From positions 1 to 35,638 of the forward strand of contig WQTU01000126.1 in the NCBI GenBank assembly GCA_009786125.1: DNA of 35,638 nt. The letters run 5' to 3'. Both the position numbers and the translations under genes were made by a program. The stretch is from Spirochaetota bacterium. Lineage in GTDB: Bacteria; Spirochaetota; Spirochaetia; CADAEX01. The notes below the pieces were generated by a model. It made no database searches and was not told the origin of the DNA. It was given only the letters and a program-made list of their open reading frames with translations. Below are positions 1 to 7,023 of the stretch, piece by piece. The first letter of the stretch is position 1, and each line of letters opens with the position of its first letter.

Positions 1-201
1 AAAAACGGCGGGCGCATAGAAAAACGAACAGCCTATACGACAACAGATATTGAATGGATTTACAATCTGGAAAACTGGAAGGATTTATCTTGTATTGGAG
101 CAATTCACCGGGAGTTTGAGAAAATGGTTCACCTTCAACTGCTTTGTCTGACCTGCTTAAACGAAACCTCTTTGACACTGAACATCTTGCCAATTTCTTG
201 A
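1..201 (+). pseudogene. ISAs1-family transposase remnant
   Basis: The frame open from base 1 encodes a stretch with GGRIEKRTAYTTTDIEWI followed by ENWKDLSCIGAIHREFE. This resembles the middle of ISAs1-type DDE transposases (GR-E-R, then D-IEW, then W-L). The frame then degrades and stops at 199-201 without the usual C-terminal part (HW-IEN-LHW and beyond). A different frame is open from about 124 to 233 and has no recognised similarity. The 5' part lies outside the window. I infer a truncated, inactive insertion-sequence copy; family assignment is by motif only. Confidence 0.6.
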
Positions 202-305
202 ACTTTTTCAGGGCGAAGCTTAAATTAGACTGACGTGGTTTTACTCTAATTGACTTCATGTTGTTATATTCCATACAATGACAAGAATTAAAGGTGTTTC
301 TATCG

Positions 306-349
306 CTCATAACCCGAGGAGGTCGTAGGTTCAAATCCTACCCCTGCTA
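306..349 (+). tRNA. 3' half of a CAT-anticodon tRNA (attachment-site-like scar)
   Basis: From 306 the sequence reads as a tRNA from the anticodon loop (CTCATAA, anticodon CAT) to the discriminator base. The T arm is intact (GTAGG, loop TTCAAAT, CCTAC, 325-341), followed by a 7-base acceptor strand CCCTGCT and A349. The bases before 306 do not pair with the anticodon stem or acceptor strand, so the 5' half is absent. The variable region is two bases longer than usual for tRNA-Met. Tyrosine recombinases commonly integrate at the anticodon-loop-to-3' segment, so this is probably an att remnant, not a working tRNA. Confidence 0.7.
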
Positions 350-410
350 AATTAAGTTCGGGCAGGTCCCAAAACGGAAGTAGTATAACAGAAGCAAAAA
401 TAGGACGAAT

Positions 411-694
411 ATGAAAAAACAAATCCAAAATTCTATTGTGGCTGCAGGTAAAAGTACAATTAACAATGCTGCAATTAAAAAAACTGAAACAGAGAATGAC
501 AGCGAAAAAAACACAATAGCAGCCATTAAAGAATCTATTGTAGCTAAAAATGGAAGTCAGATTACCGATGCAACAATTGATATAAAACGAGAAAAAAAGA
601 AGTCTTTTTGTATTGTTTTTTTGTAGGCGTAATTACGTCTTTAGCAGGAAGTGCTATTTGGTTTTTTTTATCCAACGAATGCATAGAACAATGA
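411..694 (+). CDS. small membrane protein, possibly made by -1 frameshifting
   Basis: The zero frame from ATG 411 gives 71 residues ending at 626. It contains two similar segments (NSIVAAGKSTINNAAI and ESIVAKNGSQITDATI). At 593-599 the frame reads A AAA AAG, a classic -1 slippery heptamer. The -1 frame continues to TGA at 692-694 and adds a strongly hydrophobic span (about FLYCFFVGVITSLAGSAIWF) with a short polar tail. The joined product would be about 94 residues: a charged N-terminal domain and a C-terminal membrane anchor. It could be programmed frameshifting or an ancestral frame broken by an indel in the A7 run. Not recognised as a known family. It lies in the accessory region beside the half-tRNA. 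Confidence 0.45.
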
Positions 695-702
695 TAAAAA
701 CA

Positions 703-966
703 CTATGCCCCCGACTTTACCATAGCTTCCCGAAGGATAGCATTCATGCGAGTCTGGTAACCCCTGCCCTCACTCTGTAGCCATTCAATGATATCAGCAT
801 CAAGTCGGACATTTACAGTCTTCTTGATAGGTTTATAGTTTGCCATGTTTCGTAAATGAGAAGGCTTGAATTCCTTCATCTGCCCTTCTGTCAAAACCGG
901 AGCGTCAGAAAAATCTGTAACCTTGAAAGCCTTAATTTCCTCTAGTCTCTTTTTCGTAATGGGCAT
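703..966 (-). CDS. brnA: BrnA-type antitoxin
   Basis: This 87-residue protein (start MPITKKRLEEIKAF) ends with the BrnA signature: KKTVNVRLDADIIEWLQSEG, then GYQTRMNAILREAM. In this family that is a ribbon-helix-helix-type DNA-binding region that also neutralises the partner toxin. The start overlaps the 3' end of the upstream brnT frame by 35 bases, the usual brnT-brnA arrangement. The gene is intact. BrnA normally represses its own operon with BrnT, and a perfect palindrome lies on the promoter at 1240-1257. Because the toxin is broken, the antitoxin may persist only as a solo regulator. Confidence 0.85.
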   Translation of the reverse strand: MPITKKRLEEIKAFKVTDFSDAPVLTEGQMKEFKPSHLRNMANYKPIKKTVNVRLDADIIEWLQSEGRGYQTRMNAILREAMVKSGA

Positions 967-1227
967 AGTATAACATCTCTTCAATAGGATCCGCCTTGCG
1001 TGCAGTAATAAGGTGGATATTCTCACCTCTCTCTGTGAAAACCACAAAAAAGATGACCGTATCATGCAATCTTCCAAGACAGATATACCTATCTTCCTCC
1101 ATAGAAGAATGCTCTTTATCATACCATTCAATCAAGTATGGGCATCAAAAACTTCCATAATTTCCGACAGGTAAAAACCATGTTTCTTATAATTACGCTG
1201 ATTCTTTTCTTCAGTCCATGTAAACAC
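932..1227 (-). pseudogene. brnT: BrnT-type toxin, frameshifted
   Basis: A GTG at 1227, with AGGAGGA three bases upstream, opens a frame reading VFTWTEEKNQRNYKKHGFYL, then SEIMEVFDAHT, and stops at 1134-1132. The next frame continues with LIEWYDKEHSSMEEDRYICL, then GRLHDTVIFFVVFTERGENI and HLITARKADPIEEMLYY. Together these span a full BrnT, a ribonuclease toxin of the RelE-like fold (W-K--N-KKHG, VVFTER, I-ARKA). One base appears to be missing at about 1135 (HT/LIEW junction). The sequence there is not a slippery heptamer, so decay or a sequence error is more likely than programmed frameshifting. The conserved C-terminal ARKA motif is retained. Confidence 0.75.
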
Positions 1228-1239
1228 AACTCCTCCTGT

Positions 1240-1279
1240 CTATACATAATTGTATAGCAAACCAAAGCAACTTGTCAAG
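1240..1279 (-). promoter_or_regulatory. brnTA promoter with palindromic operator
   Basis: On the minus strand TTGACA (1279-1274) is followed after 17 bases by TATACA (1256-1251), a good sigma-70 promoter for brnTA. The -10 box is embedded in the perfect palindrome CTATACATAATTGTATAG (1240-1257), whose 7-base arms flank TAAT. That position suits autorepression by BrnA or BrnTA. Confidence 0.7.
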
Positions 1280-1379
1280 GGAAATATTATATGAAATGCC
1301 TCCAGTATTCTCAATGACACATAAAACGACATATAGAAATGGAGAACTATATAAGCTTCGATAAGTCAAGATAGATTTT

Positions 1380-1750
1380 TATTATTCAAATATTATCCGG
1401 CGGAGCCCGCGCTGGCAAGGTGTCTATGCTTGCACATCCACTGAAGAAGTGAAAGCCGCTGGCATGCTTGCACGCACATGACCGAAAGACGAGGTGGACA
1501 AAGGGGCTATGCCCCTTGCGAACTGAGCGAGGAAGCAAACAAAAGGCAGCAAAGCTATACCTTATATTTCTAAACACCTGAGGAATTGCCGCTGCCTATC
1601 ATTTTAAAAAAGAGATAAATGCTATTCTTGATTTGATTTAAAAAATATGATACAAAAGATATTATATCACAGGACAAGCCCTGCCTCCACGCTATCGACG
1701 CGTATTCCGCAGACAAGCAGCAGGGTATTAATCCTTTTATTCCTAAAAAA
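1380..1750. repeat. degenerate palindromic repeat region (no gene)
   Basis: No convincing gene lies between the brnTA promoter and efp. 1380-1600 is a GC-richer island with short palindromes (GGGGC-TAT-GCCCC at about 1504, and GCATGCTTGCACGC near 1463). Words such as GCTTGCACGCACAT-ACCGA recur at 5268-5287, so this is a diverged copy of the nested repeat module seen there and inside the GNAT gene. Near 1690-1730 there is a second CCCTGC/GCAGGG pair. A minus-strand frame of 63 codons here has no protein-like features. Confidence 0.5.
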
Positions 1751-1762
1751 ATGAGGTTTTAC

Positions 1763-2326
1763 ATGATTAAAGCAGGCGCTATCGATAAAGGAATGTTTCT
1801 ACTTATTAAGAACGAACCACACCTTGTAGTGGAAAGAGAGTTTGTGAATCCCGGAAAAGGTTCTGCATTTGCACGGCTAAAACTAAAAAATCTTATTACA
1901 GGTCAAGTATTAAGAGAAACAATGAAAACTCAAGATAATGTCGAAGAAGCTGCTGTATCGGAAAAAAGCTGCCAGTATCTCTATGCAGACGGCGAGTCAT
2001 ATCATTTTATGGAAAACAGCACTTGTGAACAATTTACCGTGCCATTTACAGGATTTGAAGAAATAAAATTTTTTATGATCGAAGGCGACACTTATAAAGT
2101 TGTAATATGGGGCGAAAAGCCTATTGATGTAAAACTCCCCGCCAAGATGGTATATACTGTAACCCAGGCAAGCGAAGGGGTAAAAGGTGATACTGTTACC
2201 AAAACAACAAAACCTGTAACAATAGAAACCGGTCTTGTCGTAAGAGTTCCTCTTTTTATTAAAGAAGGCGAAAGAGTTATGATAAACACAGAAACCAAAG
2301 AATATGTGGAGAGAGTGAATAATTAA
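1763..2326 (+). CDS. efp: elongation factor P
   Basis: The 187-residue product matches bacterial EF-P over its full length: an N-terminal KOW-like domain (MIKAGAIDKGMFLLIKNEPH), an OB domain, and the C-terminal IETGLVVRVPLFIKEGERVM plus INTETKEY block. EF-P relieves ribosome stalling at consecutive prolines. The tip residue is Lys32 in NPGKGSAF, the position that is beta-lysylated in many bacteria; no modification enzyme is seen in this window. I prefer ATG 1763 to ATG 1751 because ATGAGG lies 6 bases before 1763 and the family starts at MIKAG. The gene is monocistronic, and downstream bases 2327-2480 hold a weak CCCGG-rich dyad but no gene. Confidence 0.95.
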   Translation: MIKAGAIDKGMFLLIKNEPHLVVEREFVNPGKGSAFARLKLKNLITGQVLRETMKTQDNVEEAAVSEKSCQYLYADGESYHFMENSTCEQFTVPFTGFEEIKFFMIEGDTYKVVIWGEKPIDVKLPAKMVYTVTQASEGVKGDTVTKTTKPVTIETGLVVRVPLFIKEGERVMINTETKEYVERVNN

Positions 2327-2480
2327 GCAGGATAGTGAAGCGTATCCCGCAGTTTTATGAATAGATTCATCTTTGTTCCATAAATTTATGCGAGGCAATA
2401 GAGCATCCCGCACTGTGGTCCGGATTAAATATCCCGGGGGGTTGTATAAATTTCCGGGACAATTCTAATAGTGATGGGCG

Positions 2481-3449
2481 CTACTCGCTATTGTTTTCGG
2501 TCTTTTTGACATTATCTGTTTTTGGATTTTCCTGCTGAACAAGCAGCGGCGAGTTTAAGTTCCCATCCGGGCTTTTAAGAAGCTCTCCTATAGATGTTAC
2601 AAGCCCTGCAATATTTTGAATATCCGAAGGGATAATAATTTTTGTAGCCTGACCATCTGCAACACTTACAAGAGCGTCCAAGCTCTTTAGCGCGATAACC
2701 TGTTTATTTGGCTCTGCTTCCCGTATCATTCTTATTCCTCTTGCAGTTGCTTCCTGAACTTTTAATATTGCTTCTGCTTCTCCCTCTGCTTTTCTTATTG
2801 CAGCCATTTTTTCTGCTTCCGCATTGAGAATCGTAGATTCCTTCTGACCCTCGGCAACAAGAATAGCAGATTTTTTTTCACCTTCTGCGCGAAGAATCGC
2901 TTGTCTTCTTTCTCTTTCTGCACGCATCTGCTTTTCCATAGCTTCCTGAATATCTTTCGGAGGCATTATGTTTTTTACTTCAACGCGGTTAACTTTTATT
3001 CCCCATGCATCTGTAGCTTCATCGAGTATTGTTCTCATTCTTGTGTTAATAACATCTCTTGAGGTTAGTGTTTCGTCAAGCTCAAGATCGCCTATTATGT
3101 TTCTTAGCGTAGTTGCCGTAAGATTTTCTATGGCAACAATAGGCTGCTCAATGCCATAAGCAAAAAGCTTTGCATCTGTAATCTGAAAATAAACAACAGT
3201 ATCTATCTGCATTGTAACATTATCTTTTGTTATTACAGGCTGCGGGTCAAAATCTATTACTTTCTCTTTTAAAGAAACTCTTTTTGCTACCCTGTCTATA
3301 AGAGGTATTTTAATATGCAGCCCTACTTTCCATGTCGCAAGATATGCGCCAAGCCGTTCAATTACAAAAACGTGCGCTTGCGGAACAATTCTTACGCTAG
3401 TAACGATAAGAATAACCAGCAACGCCAACAAAATAATAAGCAATTCCAT
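2481..3449 (-). CDS. SPFH/stomatin-like membrane protein (QmcA type)
   Basis: 322 residues. An N-terminal membrane anchor (MELLIILLALLVILIVTSV) is followed by a prohibitin/SPFH domain (VPQAHVFVIERLGAYLATWK, then PVITKDNVTMQIDTVVYFQI). A long Ala/Glu-rich coiled coil with repeated AEGEKKSAILVAEGQKE-type heptads spans about 165-240, and the tail is acidic and polar. Members of this family form membrane microdomain scaffolds and are usually paired with NfeD. Here nfeD lies directly upstream on the same strand, separated by 48 bases that include part of a palindromic repeat. RBS AAAGGAG precedes the ATG. Its exact substrate or client cannot be told from sequence. Confidence 0.9.
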   Translation of the reverse strand: MELLIILLALLVILIVTSVRIVPQAHVFVIERLGAYLATWKVGLHIKIPLIDRVAKRVSLKEKVIDFDPQPVITKDNVTMQIDTVVYFQITDAKLFAYGIEQPIVAIENLTATTLRNIIGDLELDETLTSRDVINTRMRTILDEATDAWGIKVNRVEVKNIMPPKDIQEAMEKQMRAERERRQAILRAEGEKKSAILVAEGQKESTILNAEAEKMAAIRKAEGEAEAILKVQEATARGIRMIREAEPNKQVIALKSLDALVSVADGQATKIIIPSDIQNIAGLVTSIGELLKSPDGNLNSPLLVQQENPKTDNVKKTENNSE

Positions 3450-3475
3450 ATTTACTCCTTTTTATTTAATTACGT

Positions 3476-3533
3476 GCAAAGCGACCGCCAGACAGCTCTA
3501 CCCGCGGTTCTCGCTTCGTCGGCAAATAAGCTT
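3476..3533. repeat. palindromic repeat module R1, copy 1
   Basis: The stretch with GCAAAGCGACCGCCAGACAG followed by CGCGGTTCTCGCTTCGTCGG recurs at 29194-29250, inverted at 35428-35486, and degenerately at 8105-8182. This copy lies between nfeD and the stomatin-like gene and overlaps the 3' end of nfeD, supplying its stop codon and last residues (CRRSENRG). Confidence 0.8.
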
Positions 3534-3953
3534 TACACCTTTTATGTCAACTATTTCTACTTTTTCCCCAACTTCAATAGTCTCCCCGGAAGCTAAATCC
3601 GCAGACCACTCCTGACCTTTAACTTTTACATGACCTGTAGACATATCCTTAATTGTTTTTGTAACAACTCCTATTTCACCTAAAAGACTATCAGTATTTG
3701 TTTTATTTATTCCTACCTTATACTTTACAGCAAGTGGTCTTGCAAAAACTACAAGCAGTATTGAAACAAATAAAAATGCCAGTACCTGCACAGTAAGCGA
3801 AGCCCTTGCGTATGCAAATATCATAGAAATAAGCGAACCAAAAGCAAACCATATTGTAGTGAGATTAAATGTCGTTACTTCAATAATAATAAAAATAATA
3901 ACAAAAGCAAGCCAGATATAAGTTAGATTATAATCCGGAATTATAAAGTTCAT
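3498..3953 (-). CDS. NfeD-family membrane protein
   Basis: 151 residues. Two or three membrane spans (about 10-30 and 35-75, LTYIWLAFVIIFIIIEVTTF onward) precede an OB-fold NfeD domain (GEIGVVTKTIKDMSTGHVKV, then KGQEWSADLASGETIEVGEK). This is the short NfeD1b type that accompanies SPFH proteins. The last residues RRSENRG and the stop are encoded by a palindromic repeat, so the natural C-terminus was probably altered when the repeat arrived. The start overlaps the end of the upstream mscS-like gene by 26 bases, indicating one transcript: mscS-nfeD-stomatin. Confidence 0.88.
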   Translation of the reverse strand: MNFIIPDYNLTYIWLAFVIIFIIIEVTTFNLTTIWFAFGSLISMIFAYARASLTVQVLAFLFVSILLVVFARPLAVKYKVGINKTNTDSLLGEIGVVTKTIKDMSTGHVKVKGQEWSADLASGETIEVGEKVEIVDIKGVKLICRRSENRG

Positions 3954-5151
3954 TTCTTTCCTCCTTTTTTATATTAACATCCATTTGCGATACAGGGATC
4001 TTAATGCCATTTTTCTTAAACTCCCGCCATATTTCAAGGTAAATCCATGCCCTTGCAGGACCTCTCTCTACAACTTCATTTATTGCGGAATATAGGGTAA
4101 ACTCGACCCCTGCCCTGTCAAAGTTAGTAATACGGGCATCTGGTTCGTCATTTTTTTTCGAATAAGGGCTTCTCTTTGCTATTTCAATTAATAAGGTTTT
4201 TATCATCTCTACGTCAGAATCATAGGAAACTATAACCATATTTTCTATTACTACTATTCTGTCGGAGTGGCTGTCATTGTATATAACGTCAGAAAGAAGA
4301 ACAGAATTGGGCACGATAATAGTCTCATTAAGCCGCGTTAATACTATTGTGGAAACAGAGTTTACTTTTACAACAGTGCCTCGGCTGCCTCTTACATTTA
4401 TAAAATCTCCCTCTTCTATAGGCTTTGTAAGCATAATAGTAAACCCGGCAAAAATATTTGCAATAAGATTTTGAAGACCAAACCCAAGACCAATACCTAA
4501 AACCCCAAGCAATACAGCAATAGAAGAAATATCAATTCCTATTAATGACAAACCTATAATAAATGCAAAAACAACAACAACATATTTTAATATTTTTGCA
4601 ATTGCAAGCACCTTTTTATTGCTGGGCTCTACAAACATGCTTAAATTGCCAAGATAAACATTTTTTTCATGCTCTGCCTGTTTTGCGCTGCTTGTTAATG
4701 TCGACGAAAAAAAAGAAGTATCTACCAACCTATATACTACCTTTCCAGCCCATGTTGAAAAATAAAATACCGGGATTATCATAATCATGGTAAAAAGAGA
4801 TATTGTACTGTTTCCTGTTGAAAAAAGAGGCTGATTAATTCCGCTGAACAATATTTTTATATGGTTAATTGAATTCTCGCCAAATAAAATTTTTACAATA
4901 AAAACAAGTAATATTATAAAAATTATTCTAAAAACAATTCGCAGCCAGAAAACAATTTTTACTTTTTTATTGCTGGATAAACGCCTTTTTGCAATTATGC
5001 GGTATATACCCAGCATTATTGCTTTGTAAGCAGCAATCAGAACTGCTAAAGGGATAACAAATTTAAACACCATGTGCACTATAGTGCCCGCAAGGCTTTC
5101 ATCTTCTATTCTCAAAAATTGCAGCACAGACTCTATAAAAATATCAATCAT
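3928..5151 (-). CDS. MscS-family mechanosensitive channel
   Basis: 407 residues. Several N-terminal membrane spans lead into the MscS pore helix region (VLLGVLGIGLGFGLQNLIAN, then IFAGFTIM), followed by the beta domain (TKPIEEGDFINVRGSRGTVV, VLTRLNETIIVPNSVLLSDV) and the cytoplasmic alpha/beta domain (FTLYSAINEVVERGPARAWI). Such channels open under membrane tension and release osmolytes. The length is above E. coli MscS (about 286), consistent with extra N-terminal helices. The start at 5151 has little intergenic sequence except a repeat cluster. It overlaps nfeD, so it is probably cotranscribed with it. Confidence 0.92.
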   Translation of the reverse strand: MIDIFIESVLQFLRIEDESLAGTIVHMVFKFVIPLAVLIAAYKAIMLGIYRIIAKRRLSSNKKVKIVFWLRIVFRIIFIILLVFIVKILFGENSINHIKILFSGINQPLFSTGNSTISLFTMIMIIPVFYFSTWAGKVVYRLVDTSFFSSTLTSSAKQAEHEKNVYLGNLSMFVEPSNKKVLAIAKILKYVVVVFAFIIGLSLIGIDISSIAVLLGVLGIGLGFGLQNLIANIFAGFTIMLTKPIEEGDFINVRGSRGTVVKVNSVSTIVLTRLNETIIVPNSVLLSDVIYNDSHSDRIVVIENMVIVSYDSDVEMIKTLLIEIAKRSPYSKKNDEPDARITNFDRAGVEFTLYSAINEVVERGPARAWIYLEIWREFKKNGIKIPVSQMDVNIKKEERNELYNSGL

Positions 5152-5164
5152 AATTTTTATTATC

Positions 5165-5390
5165 TAAGAAATCACTGATTTATTCAATCGAGAATAAATT
5201 GCGCAGCATCCCGAACTTGTTCGGGGCTACAATACATTATTTCCGAATGAAGCGAGTGTAGCGGGCGTGCTTGCACGCACATTACCGAGCGAATAAGGAA
5301 ACGCAGCTTTGCTGCGGTATCATTTTTTCGCAGCCGGTGTTTTTTCGACCGAGCGCGGCTGCTTCGCAATGCCGCGCAATATATGACTAA
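5165..5390. repeat. composite nested palindromic repeat
   Basis: Modules in order: R2 (CTGATTTATTCAATCGAGAA at 5175-5194); a CCCGAA-CTTG-TTCGGG hairpin at 5211-5224; an X module at 5227-5301 with an internal GCGTGC-TT-GCACGC palindrome; CGCAGC-TTT-GCTGCG at 5302-5316; then R3 (TTTTTTCGCAGCCGGTG) and GCGCGGC palindromes to about 5381. The same order without the X module occurs at 18735-18840, so the X module looks inserted into R2-R3. Frames crossing this stretch are not protein-like. Confidence 0.75.
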
Positions 5391-5391
5391 C

Positions 5392-5428
5392 AAAAAAAAC
5401 TGCCAGCTTTTAAACTGACAGTTTTTTA
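5392..5428 (-). terminator. Rho-independent terminator of the flaA pair
   Basis: On the minus strand AAAAAACTGTCAG, loop TTTAAAAG, CTGGCAGTTTTTTT forms a 13-base stem with one mismatch and ends in a T run. It lies 30 bases beyond the stop of the downstream flaA gene. Confidence 0.85.
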
Positions 5429-5457
5429 TTTCCATAATAAACAAAAAGGCAAAATCT

Positions 5458-6171
5458 TTACCAGCCATCCACCATATCATCAATATCTCTGCTTTCTTCG
5501 GCAAAGAGGTCTGTAACAGCCCTAAGATCATCAAAGTAAATAAAATATGAACCCCATGTATCAACAAGGTCACACACAACTCTGAATCCAGCCCAGCTTA
5601 ATCCGCCCAAACTTGGGTGACGATGATTTCTTTGAGAAATTTCCGGCGGCACAGCAACAGTCATCTGCCTCCAGCCTGAAAAATTAAGTCTTCCCATTGT
5701 AAGCTCTTTAGGCTGACCATGCTGATCAAGCAGCATTATACTTAACATATGGTTGGTATTTCTTCCAACAACCCAAACAGAAAGTGTTTTTGTTATTCCA
5801 GGAATTGGTATAGGGCGAACAGGCATTACTGCAAAAGTGTGAACACCTCTTCTGTCAAAATTTACTCTAAGACCAAGAACATATATGTCCTCTTCCTCTA
5901 TTCCTAGACGTGCTTCAGCCTCAATAGGTATTTTACCAAGAGGACCCCCTCGATGCCTTCTCATAGTTATAAAACCAGCATCGCGAGACATTGCTGTTCT
6001 AAAAAATCCGTCGTTATTGAATTTAGTTACTGATATTTCTCTAAGCCTCTGCTGAGCAGAATTAACACCTATGTTTTCCGCAACAGGAGCGCCAGCTTGC
6101 TGCGCAAATGCTAAGCAGGGAATAGTCATTATCAATAAAAAAAGCAAAAGTTTTTTTGTAAAACTACTCAT
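5458..6171 (-). CDS. flaA: FlaA family flagellar filament outer-layer (sheath) protein
   Basis: 237 residues with a clear signal peptide (MSSFTKKLLLFLLIMTIPCL, then AFA-QQ, cleavage near 24). The mature region has FlaA-type features: FDRRGVHTFAVMPVRPIPIP, a V-VVGRN-N beta region, LNFSGWRQMTVAVPPEI, and the ending FIYFDDLRAVTDLF. FlaA forms the sheath around the FlaB core of spirochaete periplasmic flagella. It lies 7 bases downstream of a paralogous flaA gene and shares its promoter; the terminator follows at 5392-5428. It is shorter than T. pallidum FlaA1, resembling the shorter FlaA-2/3 type. Confidence 0.92.
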   Translation of the reverse strand: MSSFTKKLLLFLLIMTIPCLAFAQQAGAPVAENIGVNSAQQRLREISVTKFNNDGFFRTAMSRDAGFITMRRHRGGPLGKIPIEAEARLGIEEEDIYVLGLRVNFDRRGVHTFAVMPVRPIPIPGITKTLSVWVVGRNTNHMLSIMLLDQHGQPKELTMGRLNFSGWRQMTVAVPPEISQRNHRHPSLGGLSWAGFRVVCDLVDTWGSYFIYFDDLRAVTDLFAEESRDIDDMVDGW

Positions 6172-6178
6172 TTATTTA

Positions 6179-6922
6179 TTACCTCCTCTCGAAAGAACCC
6201 CAAATTTCTTCTACTCTTTCAGGGTCGGCAAGTTCATCGCCATCAAACCTTGTAGTAAAGATATCTGTTAATACTTTAATCTGATCCAGATAAACGTAAA
6301 AATTATCCACTCTTTCATTGGGCCGTGTCCATATAACAACCTTCATAAGGCTTAATGGCTGCTGCTGCGGTATATGCCTTTGGACCTGTCGTACTCTGCC
6401 GGGAAATTCAACGCTTAGGTTTCTCCACCCTGCAAAATTTATACTGCCGAGATCAAGCACATGCACAAAACCCCTATAGTCTCTTACATGAACTTCCATA
6501 TAAAAATCAAATCTGGATCCCCATACCCATAAGTCAAGCTCTCTTGCTCTTCCTGGTATAGGAATTCCTATAAATTCACCGGCTTCATTTCTTCTGTTGG
6601 GGATTAGTTGAATATAATTAAATCCCTGTCTGTCAAATCTGCCCCATACACCCAAAACCCTAAGGTCTCTGCCTTCTCTGTTAGCTCCATGCAATGCTTC
6701 GGGCCAAGCTCTCGGGAAAGCTATTCTTGGAAAATCCTCTGTAGCAAATCTGCTGCCAACAGCTATCCACGGACTCTCCTCCGGATTATTAAAATCATCA
6801 AGAATAATTGACACCAGATTTTGTGTTCTTCCTAAGGGTCTTTCGGGACTTGCTGCAACCGTAAAAGTAAACAGCATAGACATTAGAATGAATAAGCCAA
6901 AAACCAGGCTGGCTTGTCTCAT
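6179..6922 (-). CDS. flaA: FlaA family flagellar filament outer-layer protein, first gene of pair
   Basis: 247 residues. The signal peptide is MRQASLVFGLFILMSMLFTF, then TVAASP. The mature protein matches its downstream neighbour in layout: RFDRQGFNYIQLIPNRRNEA, IPIPGRARELDLWVWGSRFD, LGSINFAGWRNLSVEFPGRV, FYVYLDQIKVLTDIF. Both proteins are exported to the periplasm, where they coat the filament. A strong sigma-70 promoter lies at 6972-7000 and an AGGAG-type RBS precedes the ATG, so sheath protein is probably made constitutively at high level. Gene order flaA-flaA near fba matches T. pallidum. Confidence 0.92.
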   Translation of the reverse strand: MRQASLVFGLFILMSMLFTFTVAASPERPLGRTQNLVSIILDDFNNPEESPWIAVGSRFATEDFPRIAFPRAWPEALHGANREGRDLRVLGVWGRFDRQGFNYIQLIPNRRNEAGEFIGIPIPGRARELDLWVWGSRFDFYMEVHVRDYRGFVHVLDLGSINFAGWRNLSVEFPGRVRQVQRHIPQQQPLSLMKVVIWTRPNERVDNFYVYLDQIKVLTDIFTTRFDGDELADPERVEEIWGSFERR

Positions 6923-6971
6923 TATCTTCTCCTTTTTGCGAAAAGTACCGCTTTTCTATTAGTTTCTATTG

Positions 6972-7000
6972 ATTATATTTTTTACAAACTGCCTTGTCAA
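6972..7000 (-). promoter_or_regulatory. sigma-70 promoter of the flaA pair
   Basis: Minus strand: TTGACA (7000-6995), spacer of exactly 17 bases, TATAAT (6977-6972). Both boxes are perfect consensus, which is unusual and implies strong expression. No sigma-28 motif is seen here. Confidence 0.85.
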
Positions 7001-7023
7001 ATATATTTTATTCCTTCTTAATT

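Noticed and set aside
1386-1577. Minus-strand open frame of 63 codons
   Set aside because: It lies entirely in palindromic repeat DNA, is rich in Cys/Pro/Arg, and has no RBS or recognisable similarity.
5184-5579. Minus-strand open frame of 131 codons
   Set aside because: It overlaps the end of flaA, the terminator and the composite repeat; the repeat translation shows no protein-like conservation.
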